Source: Vibrio spartinae
GTDB lineage: Bacteria > Pseudomonadota > Gammaproteobacteria > Enterobacterales > Vibrionaceae
DNA: 64,000 nt
Direction of reading: 5' to 3'
Assembly: GCF_024347135.1 (NCBI RefSeq)
Contig: NZ_AP024907.1
Span: forward strand, 1,789,001-1,853,000
The position numbers were made by a program, and so were the translations under genes. This document shows, in pieces, positions 1 to 8,095 of this stretch; the stretch's first letter is position 1, and each line of letters starts with the position of its first letter. Under the pieces are notes generated by a model. It ran no database searches and was not told the origin of the DNA. It worked only from the letters and a program-made list of their open reading frames with translations.

Positions 1-24
1 TCCCGGTGGTATTTGCCACCGGGA
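1..24 (-). terminator. Hairpin downstream of the META-domain lipoprotein gene
   Basis: Nine-base arms (1-9 and 16-24) pair perfectly around a six-base loop, just past the stop of the leftward gene at 33. The sequence that would carry the U-tract lies outside the window, so the call rests on the stem and its position. Confidence 0.55.
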
Positions 25-32
25 GCGCATAG

Positions 33-476
33 CTACTTGCTCTGAGCCTGAAATACAAGGGTATGTTTTTCACCTTTTAAGGTCAGTTTGTTTTTATCAA
101 TGTCGATGCGACTCCATTCGGAGAGCGTTGATATAACGGTGTTATTGAGTGCCATTGATTTTTTCAGGCACAATTTCATCGTTGAGTTCAAATGGGTAAT
201 TCTGAACTCATGTGAATCGACATCGATGTCTACTTCACCAACATAATCATTACAACCCGCCAGCCCGGTAGCCGTCATTTTTTGATCAACACCGAGTGAT
301 GGTGCTTTTTTTCCTTTCGGGCGTTCCAAAGCTTTGCCATCCAACTCGACCAGATGCCACTGAGGTGTTTGCAGTTCAGACAACTGAATCGGCTTATCTT
401 TACTCGCGCACCCTGCCAAGCCAGCCAAAGCTGAGAATGTGATTGTTGTGACGATAGCCTTTGAACTAAGCTTCAT
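33..476 (-). CDS. META/HslJ-type outer-membrane lipoprotein
   Basis: The 147-residue product starts with a lipoprotein signal: a short basic start, a hydrophobic stretch and lipobox LAGC with Cys23 as the expected acylated residue. The residue after Cys23 is Ala, not Asp, so Lol sorting to the outer membrane is expected. The mature part carries the GLAGCNDYVG motif typical of META/HslJ domains, a small beta-rich fold often linked to stress or novobiocin tolerance. The function of this member is not known. It appears monocistronic, with a hairpin straight after its stop. I am sure of the lipoprotein nature and fairly sure of the META assignment. Confidence 0.82.
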   Translation of the reverse strand: MKLSSKAIVTTITFSALAGLAGCASKDKPIQLSELQTPQWHLVELDGKALERPKGKKAPSLGVDQKMTATGLAGCNDYVGEVDIDVDSHEFRITHLNSTMKLCLKKSMALNNTVISTLSEWSRIDIDKNKLTLKGEKHTLVFQAQSK

Positions 477-769
477 ATAACCAACCTTTGATTGTTAAAA
501 TTGTGACGTTGTTATTCTTTTTGCATATAGATTTACGGTCAATCTGGATACTCAAAGAATATATCCGGTAACCTTACTTGAGGGGCTGGACGACTCGTCA
601 TGATATGCAAATACAATTTGGCGAAGTTAACCAATTCCCAACGGGGATTGTAAAGAAGGATTTTGATATTTCAATCACCGGAGTGAAATAACGGAACGAA
701 AATACATTCCAGACGTAAGCCATATTGAACGAAACTATGGATATCGCACCAGATTTTGGATCATAAGAC
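477..769. other. Intergenic region between divergent genes
   Basis: This stretch separates the leftward lipoprotein gene from the rightward DUF1289 gene and must hold both promoters. It is AT-rich. I see no ORF with a ribosome binding site, no tRNA and no clear hairpin. Confidence 0.5.
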
Positions 770-1021
770 ATGGAACAACTCGAATTTTTTGATATTCCCA
801 GCCCTTGTATCCGAGTGTGTGAAGTGGATGAAAAAGGTTATTGTCGGGGCTGTATGAGAAACCGAGACGAACGTCTTCGTTGGTTGAAGATGAGTTCGGC
901 TGAGAAGATCCATGTCATTCAATTATGCAAAATGCGTTATCGCCGTAAAATGGCTAAAAAACAAACTGCTGGTCATCTGGACAAACACGACTCGCAAAGC
1001 CCGCAGCGCGATCTATTTTGA
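770..1021 (+). CDS. DUF1289 family small cysteine-rich protein (YdhL-like)
   Basis: This 83-residue protein has the DUF1289 signature near its start: a SPC-x3-C pair (Cys13, Cys17) followed by YCRGC (Cys25, Cys28) and a basic RNRDERLRW segment. The four cysteines suggest a bound metal. The tail is basic and variable. Family members are widespread in proteobacteria and their role is not established. The ATG start puts the conserved block at the expected distance from the N-terminus. It stands alone between divergent and convergent neighbours. Confidence 0.8.
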   Translation: MEQLEFFDIPSPCIRVCEVDEKGYCRGCMRNRDERLRWLKMSSAEKIHVIQLCKMRYRRKMAKKQTAGHLDKHDSQSPQRDLF

Positions 1022-1068
1022 ATGATGTTTTAGGCAGATGTGAAGCGCCGTGTGACCCAGTTTTTTGA

Positions 1069-1290
1069 TTATTTGTTGGTGTGCCAGCGATCATTGACCC
1101 AACCACCAGCCTGCTCATCAAAATGATTGCCCGTAAATTGACGGTTACTATCTGCTTTTCTTTCATGTCGAGGTTGTTCATGGAGTAGGTGATGGATGTA
1201 GTTTGCCATTGGATCATTAGATTGACCGTGTTGTTTTAGGGCGACCTCCTTAATCATATTGAGTCGATATGTTGAACTTGAATGTTTCAT
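1069..1290 (-). CDS. Hypothetical small protein, 73 aa
   Basis: I do not recognise the family. The reading frame looks real because a near-perfect Shine-Dalgarno (AGGAGGT) sits just upstream of its ATG. The product is polar and histidine-rich, with no signal peptide or membrane segment, and ends in a tryptophan-containing GGWVND..W block that looks constrained. It converges on the DUF1289 gene with 47 bp between stops. A second frame overlapping it on the same strand (954-1217) has no such ribosome site and is taken as a shadow. Confidence 0.55.
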   Translation of the reverse strand: MKHSSSTYRLNMIKEVALKQHGQSNDPMANYIHHLLHEQPRHERKADSNRQFTGNHFDEQAGGWVNDRWHTNK

Positions 1291-1449
1291 GTGACCTCCT
1301 ACTGGTGAGTGTTGTACAAAAAATAGTCACTTTGTATGACTGCGTCAATAAGGACTGCTTGAGTTTTCCGTTATTTTTGATCTTGGGCAAAAAATACTTA
1401 AAGATGTGCCAATACCAGCGTACGAAGTTAGGTGTCGTGAAACACAGAT

Positions 1450-1480
1450 AAAAAAAGAGATAGTCATTGGACTATCTCTT
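1450..1480 (-). terminator. Intrinsic terminator of the 48-aa ORF
   Basis: Ten-base perfect arms (1456-1465 and 1470-1479) flank a four-base loop. On the minus strand the stem is followed by a run of seven T. It lies about 45 bp past the stop of the small leftward gene at 1526. Confidence 0.75.
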
Positions 1481-1525
1481 CGGGCAGTGGTTTAGTGACG
1501 ACTGGGTTTGTCGTGTCCGGTCAAA

Positions 1526-1672
1526 TTAGCGTGTCGTTTGCTGAAATTTTTCGGAAGCGTCACGACAGCTTTTCTCAACATTACGCAAGTGTTTGCTTGT
1601 TTTCAGAAAGTTGTTTCCAATGGTTTTCAGGCTAGCGATAATTTGTTTTTGCGCTTGTGTTTCAGAATTCAT
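1526..1672 (-). CDS. Small protein, 48 aa, unrecognised
   Basis: Reading the minus strand directly gives a 48-codon ORF starting MNSETQAQKQ and ending FQQTTR. It has a purine-rich ribosome site (GAGGGGAC) about 8 bases before the ATG and an intrinsic terminator after its stop. The sequence is strongly helical and basic, with lysines and glutamines spaced as in an amphipathic helix and one cysteine. It has no membrane segment. I know no family for it. The gene begins only 19 bp after another minus-strand terminator (1691-1733), so its expression may depend on readthrough of that element or on a promoter overlapping it. Confidence 0.6.
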   Translation of the reverse strand: MNSETQAQKQIIASLKTIGNNFLKTSKHLRNVEKSCRDASEKFQQTTR

Positions 1673-1690
1673 CTGCAAGTCCCCTCAAGA

Positions 1691-1733
1691 TAAAAATAAA
1701 AAGGCTAACGAGAGCATTGCTCATACGTTAGCC
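1691..1733 (-). terminator. Intrinsic terminator in the leader of the 48-aa ORF
   Basis: Arms 1703-1710 and 1726-1733 (GGCTAACG/CGTTAGCC) enclose a smaller internal GAGC/GCTC stem. On the minus strand the helix is followed by TTTTTATTTTT. It ends a leftward transcript that has no sizeable ORF, which makes it either an sRNA terminator or an attenuator for the downstream 48-codon gene. Confidence 0.75.
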
Positions 1734-1877
1734 GAACTTACCGTTGTTAGAGACCTGAAGCAGAATGAATCGGAGCTGTTATCTGTTTTAGCGATTCATC
1801 GCTTTACTATTATTATTCATGTACGTTTATTATTTATGTACGTTGTGTCTGTAATCGTTATGTTGTGCTTGATTATT
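1691..1877 (-). ncRNA. Candidate sRNA or attenuated leader RNA
   Basis: A minus-strand TATACT (-10-like, 1884-1889), with a weak TCGAAA 17 bp upstream of it, predicts a transcript starting near 1877 and ending at the strong intrinsic terminator 1691-1733, about 185 nt. It contains a small AGCGA/TCGCT hairpin and a ten-codon ORF (1788-1820, MNNNSKAMNR) without an obvious ribosome site. The downstream 48-aa gene starts 19 bp after the T-tract. The promoter, terminator and short ORF are seen directly. That this is a regulatory RNA is inference, and it does not match an sRNA I can name. Confidence 0.4.
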
Positions 1878-1883
1878 GCCCCG

Positions 1884-1912
1884 AGTATACGGGAAGAGAG
1901 GGGTGTTTTCGA
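1884..1912 (-). promoter_or_regulatory. Possible promoter of the leader/sRNA
   Basis: The minus strand carries TATACT as a good -10 and TCGAAA 17 bp upstream as a weak -35. It fits the terminator-ended leader downstream of it, but no transcription data support it. Confidence 0.35.
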
Positions 1913-2039
1913 GCTATTTTGAACAAAAATTGATCAAAGCGAAGGGCGGGTTGCGGTTTTTTGTTTATTTATTAAACGTTTCATAACGAGATTGCTTCTC
2001 TACTATCATCGTTTAGCGTGGGAAGGCGAATAAAATAGC

Positions 2040-2072
2040 GAAACCCCGATGTTTGGTAGTCATCGGGGTTTC
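2040..2072 (-). terminator. rplY terminator
   Basis: Twelve-base arms GAAACCCCGATG/CATCGGGGTTTC are separated by nine bases, about 80 bp past the rplY stop. The minus-strand 3' side continues CGCTATTTT. The stem is symmetric and could also act from the other side. Confidence 0.7.
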
Positions 2073-2154
2073 TAAATTGTAGATATCACGGTTGGTAAAG
2101 CCGATTATCTTTATGCAAAAGGTGCTGGATTACTCCGGCTAATTCTAAAGAGAA

Positions 2155-2433
2155 TTAGATACGGATGAAGTCCATGTGTGTTACTTTTGGCTTGAACACA
2201 TGACGTTGCACATCTTGTGGTTTCACCTTAACTTCTGCACCGTCAATCACAAGAGTGATTGCTTCGTAGAATTCAGGCTTGTCCATTTGGTTGATGACAT
2301 CATCATGGGTCAGTGCGATAGATACAGGGGCTGCATCACCACCGTAAACGATAGCTGGGAATAGACCAGCATGACGTAGGCGGCGGCTCGCACCTTTACC
2401 TAGTTCAGTACGTAAAACTGCTTCAAGTTTCAT
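2155..2433 (-). CDS. rplY: 50S ribosomal protein L25
   Basis: This is the short single-domain L25 (92 aa), the 5S rRNA-binding protein of the large subunit central protuberance, as in E. coli (94 aa), not the long CTC form. Recognisable stretches are [17 protein letters not shown] and the C-terminal [21 protein letters not shown] chose the ATG giving [10 protein letters not shown] because it aligns with the start of the family and has a GAGAG ribosome site. A start five codons upstream is possible but unlikely. It is monocistronic with its own terminator. Confidence 0.95.
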   Translation of the reverse strand: MKLEAVLRTELGKGASRRLRHAGLFPAIVYGGDAAPVSIALTHDDVINQMDKPEFYEAITLVIDGAEVKVKPQDVQRHVFKPKVTHMDFIRI

Positions 2434-2575
2434 ATTATTTACTCTCAAAATTAGTAAATGGTTTGGTTAAGTCTGGCAATGCGACCTTGCCAGACGAAGT
2501 CCGTTTCACACAGATAATGAAACGAGCGCGGATACTATCATTCTCTGCATTTACGGGCAATAAGTATCTTGTGAT

Positions 2576-4321
2576 CTAATGTTTTTGGCTCAATTCATCG
2601 GCAAATATCTTATCTCTGAGTTTCCAGAAACGGCCCGATTTTCGGGCTATCACAAATTGTGGCAACCGAAACCGATGTTGATGAGCGATGACTCGGCTTG
2701 GTGACGATTCGAGAAATGGCCGGTGTTTATCTGCCAGATGGGGCCTGACGAAACGTTGATGAAACAGCCGTTTCTGTTTTTGGGTTGTCAAAGGCCAAAA
2801 TTCATGAACTTGAGCCTGATTCTCTCCGTGGTAAGTGATTTTTAACTGGTTTTTGCCGTGATTATCTTTATGTAGATTGAGCTCCATATTCAGACATTCA
2901 AACACTAATGCATCTTTCAGATTGAGGGCTTCTTTCAGTTTTTTATCCGGATCGACCAGTATGGCCTGGCATTCATGGCAGAAGCGAGCGGCAATATCAT
3001 TGTCGGCACCACACTCATGACAATATTTCGCCCGGAAACGATAGTCACAATGATGCCGTTCTTGCGTGTCTTCATCAGTAAAGTAGCCCTGACACCGTCG
3101 TCCGTAATGTTCGATCAGAAATCCGCCGGCATCTAACTTGCCCCAAAAATTATTGTTAAAACCACATGCGGGGCAAGGGACGGTGACAATCTCACTTTGG
3201 CTATCGGGTTTGGGTTCGCCAATTTCGGGTTGCTCGAGATCGTATTGATTACCGGCATAATCGAGGATCAGGCAATCTTGCTTACCGGGAGAAAGACGTA
3301 ATCCCCGGCCAATAATTTGCTGATAGAGACTGACGGATTCGGTCGGGCGGAGAATCGCGATTAGATCTACATGAGGGGCATCAAAGCCTGTGGTTAATAC
3401 CGAGACGTTGACCATATATTTCAACTGACGCTGTTTAAATTGCCGAATCAGCTGATCTCGTTCTTGGGCCGGTGTCTCACCGGTGATGATTGCTGTTTCT
3501 GATTCGGGAAGCAGGGCATAGATTTCCCGGGCATGATGAACGGTTGCGGCAAAGATCATCACGCCATGTCGGTCTTGAGCTTGTTGGATGACCTGAGCAA
3601 TAATCTGAGGCGTCGCTCGTTTTGCTTGCGAAATGACTTTGTCCAGTTCAGAGGTTTTATACACACCGGTTGCCATCGGTTTGACTTGAGAAAAGTCATA
3701 ACTGAGTACCGGTGCATCAATCAACTTTGCCGGCGTCAAAAACGCTTCATCTAACAGATAGTGAATCGGCAGCTCGAAAATACAATCCCGGAAAAAACGG
3801 GGTTGTTCACTGCGAACCTGACCGCGGGTATGGTATTGATAGATCCAACCCATCCCCAGCCGATAGGGCGTCGCCGTTAAGCCAAGGATTTTAATCCCGG
3901 GATTATTGGCCTGAAGGTGTGAAATGACTTTCTGATAGCTGCTGTCTTGATTGTCCGGCACGCGATGACATTCATCGATGACGAGCAGCGAAAACTGATG
4001 GCTAAATGCCGATAAGTGACGAGCAACCGACTGAACGGATGCAAAGACCACTTGTTGATCGGTCTCCTTTCTGCCAAGTCCGGCAGAAAAGATGGCACCG
4101 TTCAGGCCGTACCCTTCATATTTTTCATGATTTTGTTCAACCAACTCTTTCACATGAGCCAGCACGAGAACCCGTCCTTTTGCCAGTCGGGCCAGTTCTG
4201 CAATGACAAGGCTCTTTCCCGCGCCTGTCGGTAAGACAATGACTGCCGGAGTATGGTGATGACGAAAATAATGGATGACCGCTTTCACAGCATCACTTTG
4301 ATAAGGACGAAGTGTATACAT
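2576..4321 (-). CDS. radD: DEAD/DEAH-box helicase RadD (YejH)
   Basis: The 581-residue product matches RadD in length and architecture. RadD is a superfamily 2 ATPase involved in recovery from double-strand breaks. Walker A is PTGAGKS (31-37), Walker B is DECH (116-119), motif III is LTATP, and motif VI is QQIIGRGLRLSPG. The C-terminal part has paired cysteines (CPAC, then CHECG and CHEC) forming a zinc-binding region typical of YejH. It runs divergently from rsuA with about 90 bp between starts, the same order as in many gammaproteobacteria. It appears intact. Confidence 0.92.
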   Translation of the reverse strand: MYTLRPYQSDAVKAVIHYFRHHHTPAVIVLPTGAGKSLVIAELARLAKGRVLVLAHVKELVEQNHEKYEGYGLNGAIFSAGLGRKETDQQVVFASVQSVARHLSAFSHQFSLLVIDECHRVPDNQDSSYQKVISHLQANNPGIKILGLTATPYRLGMGWIYQYHTRGQVRSEQPRFFRDCIFELPIHYLLDEAFLTPAKLIDAPVLSYDFSQVKPMATGVYKTSELDKVISQAKRATPQIIAQVIQQAQDRHGVMIFAATVHHAREIYALLPESETAIITGETPAQERDQLIRQFKQRQLKYMVNVSVLTTGFDAPHVDLIAILRPTESVSLYQQIIGRGLRLSPGKQDCLILDYAGNQYDLEQPEIGEPKPDSQSEIVTVPCPACGFNNNFWGKLDAGGFLIEHYGRRCQGYFTDEDTQERHHCDYRFRAKYCHECGADNDIAARFCHECQAILVDPDKKLKEALNLKDALVFECLNMELNLHKDNHGKNQLKITYHGENQAQVHEFWPLTTQKQKRLFHQRFVRPHLADKHRPFLESSPSRVIAHQHRFRLPQFVIARKSGRFWKLRDKIFADELSQKH

Positions 4322-4410
4322 AGATTCAATTATTCAAGAAAAGTGTGAAACTGCTCAACTAATGGCTGATAGGTAGCTATAATAGCGCACTTCAATATCA
4401 TGAGGTACGC

Positions 4411-5124
4411 ATGCGTCTGGATAAATTTTTATGTGATGCTTTAGGCATCACTCGTAGAGAAGCAACGAAGGTCATCAAACAGGGTGAGGTTTGTGTCAAT
4501 GAACAGGTTCAAAAAAGTGGCGCGCTGAAACTGACCGCAGCAGATGAAGTTACGTGGCAGGATCAACCGATACGGTTGCACGGGCCTAAGTATATTATGT
4601 TGTATAAGCCTGAAGATTATGTGTGCTCTCACGAAGATGGCTTTAATGAAACAGCTTTTATGTTGCTCGATGAGCCTCATCTGAAACATTTGCATTTTGC
4701 GGGGCGGTTGGATGTTGATACGACCGGTCTCGTGTTGATTACCGATGATGGTCAGTGGTCTCACCGGGTGACTTCGCCTAAACATCAATGTGCCAAGGTC
4801 TATCATGTGTGGCTGGCTGATCCGATTGCAGAGGATGCTGTTGCCCAATTTAAACAGGGAATTCAGTTACGCAATGAACGGGAACTGACTTTACCGGCCC
4901 AACTTGAAATTCTTGATGAAAAGGAAGCGCGCCTGAAAATTTATGAAGGCAAATATCATCAGGTGAAACGCATGTTTGCTGCCATTGGCAACAAAGTCGT
5001 CGGATTACACCGGGAGCAAGTCGGACAAATCTGTCTCGATGATACGCTGGCTCCGGGGGAGTATCGGTATCTGACCGAGGCTGAAGTGCAGTCGGTCTGG
5101 GAAAACCCGGCTGCGGATGTTTAG
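4411..5124 (+). CDS. rsuA: 16S rRNA pseudouridine(516) synthase
   Basis: RsuA converts U516 of 16S rRNA to pseudouridine. An S4 RNA-binding domain occupies about the first 60 residues (MRLDKFLCDALGITRREA), followed by the RsuA/RluB catalytic domain. The catalytic motif GRLDVDTTGL places the active Asp at residue 101, and the C-terminal KYHQVKRMFAAIGNKV block is present. Length (237) is close to E. coli RsuA (231). It lies opposite radD and about 70 bp ahead of the Bcr-type exporter. Confidence 0.95.
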   Translation: MRLDKFLCDALGITRREATKVIKQGEVCVNEQVQKSGALKLTAADEVTWQDQPIRLHGPKYIMLYKPEDYVCSHEDGFNETAFMLLDEPHLKHLHFAGRLDVDTTGLVLITDDGQWSHRVTSPKHQCAKVYHVWLADPIAEDAVAQFKQGIQLRNERELTLPAQLEILDEKEARLKIYEGKYHQVKRMFAAIGNKVVGLHREQVGQICLDDTLAPGEYRYLTEAEVQSVWENPAADV

Positions 5125-5193
5125 CATGTTATTGCTTATTAATCAGTATCATGCGTTCATTTGAACGGTGGCAATCACTTAAATAGGAGATTT

Positions 5194-6411
5194 ATGAGTA
5201 CTGGGCAGGCATTAAAACATGACAGTTCTCCTCGGATGGACTTATTACTTTTTATTATTTTAGGTGCGATTGGTGCGATTACTCCATTAGCGATTGATAT
5301 GTATCTTCCGGCCATGCCCGTGATTGCCCGTGATTTAGGGGTGAGTGCCGGGGCGGTGCAGATGACTTTAACGGCCTATACGGCCGGATTTACAGTGGGG
5401 CAGCTTGTTCAAGGCCCGTTTTCGGATAGCTATGGTCGTCGTCCGGTTATGTTACTCGGGATCGTTTTGTTTGGTCTTTGCTCGGTTGTATGTGCCAGTG
5501 TTAACGATATTGAAGCGCTGACCTATATTCGTGCCGCACAAGGGTTTGCCGGTGCAGCCGCTGCAGTTGTGATTCAGGCAGTCGTGCGTGACATGTTTAA
5601 TCAGGAAAATTTTGCCAAGGCGATGTCCTTTATTACGCTGGTTATCACGCTGGCACCCTTGGTTGCTCCTATGTTAGGGGGGCATTTGGCGGTCTTGTTC
5701 GGCTGGCGCTCAATTTTCTGGGTGCTGACGGGGTTTGCGTTGCTCGTTATTTTGATGGTGCTGTGGAAGATTCCTGAAACCTTAAAAGAAGAAAACCGTC
5801 AGTCATTAGATTTGAAACGGACCCTGAAAAACTATTGGCAATTGTGTCAGTCAAAACGCTCTCTCGGTCTGATGCTTTGTGGCGGATTCTCTTTTGCCGG
5901 GATGTTTTCTTTCTTAACGGCTGGCTCGTTTGTTTACGTTGATATTTATGGTGTGAGTCCGGATAAATTCGGTTATCTGTTTGGTCTGAATATCTTAGGT
6001 ATTATGTTGATGACCAGTGTGAACAGTCGCTTTGTCAAAAAAGTCGGCTCGATCATCATGCTTCGTTTTGGGTTATTGATTCAGTTTGTGGCGGGTCTCG
6101 GATTGTTAATCGGTTGGTTCTTTGACTGGGGATTATGGGGAACCGTGCCGTTTGTGGTGCTCTTTATCGGGATGATTTCAACCATCGGCAGTAATGCGAT
6201 GGGGCTGCTCATGAGTGGCTATCCGCACATTGCCGGAACCGTTTCGTCATTGGCGGGTACGTTTCGTTTCGGTGTCGGCTCGATCGTCGGGGTGATTGTT
6301 GCGGCAATGCCCGGCGATGCAGTCTGGCCGATGGTGTTCAGTATGGCGGTCTGTTCCGTATTATCTGGGGTGAGTTACTGGGTGTCTGAAAAGAGCTTAA
6401 GGAGCGCATGA
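5194..6411 (+). CDS. bcr: Bcr/CflA family drug-resistance MFS transporter
   Basis: This is an inner-membrane proton antiporter of the Bcr/CflA subfamily with about twelve predicted membrane segments. The family marks TPLAIDMYLPAMP at the end of helix 1 and GQLVQGPFSDSYGRRPVML (helix 2-3 loop) are clear. I start at the ATG preceded by AGGAG (405 aa). A TTG eleven codons upstream would add a hydrophilic stretch without a ribosome site. The next gene overlaps its stop by ATGA, so the two are probably cotranscribed. The substrate is unknown; E. coli Bcr exports bicyclomycin and other compounds. Confidence 0.88.
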   Translation: MSTGQALKHDSSPRMDLLLFIILGAIGAITPLAIDMYLPAMPVIARDLGVSAGAVQMTLTAYTAGFTVGQLVQGPFSDSYGRRPVMLLGIVLFGLCSVVCASVNDIEALTYIRAAQGFAGAAAAVVIQAVVRDMFNQENFAKAMSFITLVITLAPLVAPMLGGHLAVLFGWRSIFWVLTGFALLVILMVLWKIPETLKEENRQSLDLKRTLKNYWQLCQSKRSLGLMLCGGFSFAGMFSFLTAGSFVYVDIYGVSPDKFGYLFGLNILGIMLMTSVNSRFVKKVGSIIMLRFGLLIQFVAGLGLLIGWFFDWGLWGTVPFVVLFIGMISTIGSNAMGLLMSGYPHIAGTVSSLAGTFRFGVGSIVGVIVAAMPGDAVWPMVFSMAVCSVLSGVSYWVSEKSLRSA

Positions 6412-7088
6412 TGACCTATCATGATGAAATTCAGCGGGTAGTGAATACGGCGTTGACGGAATTAGCACAAGCGCACCAACGCGGCCAACTGGTGAATGCG
6501 CCGGTGTCCAACAATCATTTTCTGGTTCGCTGGGTGACGAACGCTTTAAAACAGCAACGTTTTCACCGCTGTGTCGGCGATGACCTGACAGGATGGCAAA
6601 AAGCCGGGCGTTCTCAGGGGAATCATGCCGCACTGGAACGTGTATTTCAGCGGATCTCGGCTTATTACGGCCTGTTCTTTACCACTGATACGTCAGCCGG
6701 GCAGCAAATTACCGGGCAACAGATTACCGATCAACAGATTGAGCAGTTTCTGGATACCATGACAGAAGCAGGGTGGGAGATCGCCACTTCAGAACCGCTG
6801 GTCGGCTGCGGTAAAGTGCAGTTATTTACGGAAAGCTCTGATTCATTAGCACTTTGTGCACAGCAGTGTGAATCTTGTTTTGATGGCGCGTTCCTGACGC
6901 AGCCGATGAGCTTATTTGTACGGGGCAACCATACCCAATTTGTTGATCAAGCCTGGCAAGCAGGTCTGATGGTCCATAAACAGACCAATTATAAATCCAA
7001 TGTAAAATATCACGGCGAGTATTTGATCTATCCGGGGAATCGGGGAGAACAACTGGCAGAAATTCCCCTCGGATTTGTGATTGAGTGA
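6408..7088 (+). CDS. DUF2913-like protein of unknown function
   Basis: The start overlaps the stop of the Bcr-type gene (ATGA), which indicates translational coupling. The 226-residue soluble protein has the pattern I associate with DUF2913: N-terminal EIQRVVNTALTELAQAH, then NNHFLVRWV, then GWQKAGRSQGN. The function is unknown. Around residues 100-112 there is a low-complexity run of three QQIT/QQI repeats, likely a local expansion. Several cysteines cluster near the middle. I first considered Syd but the sequence does not fit. The family name is a moderate-confidence recognition; the gene itself is clear. Confidence 0.65.
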   Translation: MMTYHDEIQRVVNTALTELAQAHQRGQLVNAPVSNNHFLVRWVTNALKQQRFHRCVGDDLTGWQKAGRSQGNHAALERVFQRISAYYGLFFTTDTSAGQQITGQQITDQQIEQFLDTMTEAGWEIATSEPLVGCGKVQLFTESSDSLALCAQQCESCFDGAFLTQPMSLFVRGNHTQFVDQAWQAGLMVHKQTNYKSNVKYHGEYLIYPGNRGEQLAEIPLGFVIE

Positions 7089-7187
7089 GTTGATGTGAGC
7101 GTAAGCTGAAGCCCCCTCAAATTGAACTTATCAAGGAGCATCCTTTTAAGTTCAGCATTTGTATCGGATGCGTTCCGTTTTACGTCG

Positions 7188-7976
7188 TTAGGTGAGCTTT
7201 GTCAGCTGCTTATCAATGTGCATCATCAATCCCGTTTCTCCTTTTGATAGATGCTCGGCTAAGATATTGGCATGATAATCCTCACTATCTTGGCGACGGA
7301 ATGGGATAGGGGCTTCATCAAATAGCTGTTCAAGGCGAGAATTCCAAGCGGTAAGCTCTGCCTCAAGCGCCGCTGGTTCTAATTTCCCTGTTCCATAGAC
7401 AGCATGAGTCGATAAGACATCGAATCCCGGAAAAAAGAGCATCCCGTGGGTAATCGGGAATAACAGCTCGTCTAAGGAGCCATTAATCCCGCGCAGACCA
7501 TAATCTTGATCTGGTCCTCCTACCATGACGGACAGTATTGCTCGTTTACCTTTGAAAATACCGTCGCCGTAGCGATAGCGATTCCCCTTACCTTGATAGC
7601 CGTAAGCAAAACCATAAGCATACACTCTGTCTATCCAGCCTTTCAGAATAGCAGGCATACCAAACCACCAAAGTGGAAAATGAAAGATGACAGCATCCGC
7701 GGCCAGTAGCTTCTGCTGCTCTGCGATAACGTCCTGAGTTTGTTGGCCTGTAACATAAGCGTGCTCTGATTCTTGGATAAACATAAGCTGGTCAGGATTG
7801 GTCCGATGGGGAAAGTCTGCTGCATCGAAAGTCGCTTTCCAACCCATGCTGTATAGGTCTGATTGCAGCACGTTATATCCAAGACGATCTAACGTTTGTA
7901 AAGTGTCGGACACGAATCGGCGCGTCAGAGATTTCGGTTCTGGGTGGGCATACACAACGAGTACAGTTTTTGACAT
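7188..7976 (-). CDS. NAD(P)H:quinone oxidoreductase, flavodoxin-fold
   Basis: The 262-residue protein has the flavodoxin_2 fold of NQO1, MdaB and KefF-type FMN/FAD reductases, which reduce quinones by two electrons. Markers are the N-terminal LVVYAHPEPKS (flavin phosphate region), FHFPLWWFGMPAILKGWIDRV and SVMVGGPDQDYG. It is transcribed divergently from a LysR-type regulator with 119 bp between starts. This arrangement usually means the regulator controls the reductase, probably in response to quinones or electrophiles (inference). No signal peptide is visible, so it is cytoplasmic. Confidence 0.85.
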   Translation of the reverse strand: MSKTVLVVYAHPEPKSLTRRFVSDTLQTLDRLGYNVLQSDLYSMGWKATFDAADFPHRTNPDQLMFIQESEHAYVTGQQTQDVIAEQQKLLAADAVIFHFPLWWFGMPAILKGWIDRVYAYGFAYGYQGKGNRYRYGDGIFKGKRAILSVMVGGPDQDYGLRGINGSLDELLFPITHGMLFFPGFDVLSTHAVYGTGKLEPAALEAELTAWNSRLEQLFDEAPIPFRRQDSEDYHANILAEHLSKGETGLMMHIDKQLTKLT

Positions 7977-8095
7977 TGGTCTTTTCCTCAGGTTATGTCA
8001 GCAAGCGAGATGCTTTGCTTGTCGATACCGAATGTAGTGTGCAGGTAAATATGGTATATCTGAAATATAAATATTTATTCGTAGGTATAGATTAA
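7977..8095. promoter_or_regulatory. Divergent control region, quinone reductase/LysR regulator
   Basis: This 119-bp gap contains both promoters. An AT-rich imperfect dyad near 8050-8090 is where a T-N11-A LysR site would be expected, but I cannot assign one exact site. Confidence 0.4.

Noticed and set aside
954-1217. Second minus-strand frame overlapping the 73-aa gene and the DUF1289 gene
   Set aside because: The 73-aa frame has the better ribosome site and the overlap is large, so this is a shadow.
1269-1922. Plus-strand frames over the leader/sRNA and 48-aa gene
   Set aside because: They run antisense to the better supported minus-strand features and lack start signals.
6408-7088. Identity as SecY-interacting protein Syd
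   Set aside because: The sequence shares no Syd motifs and is too long; DUF2913 fits better.
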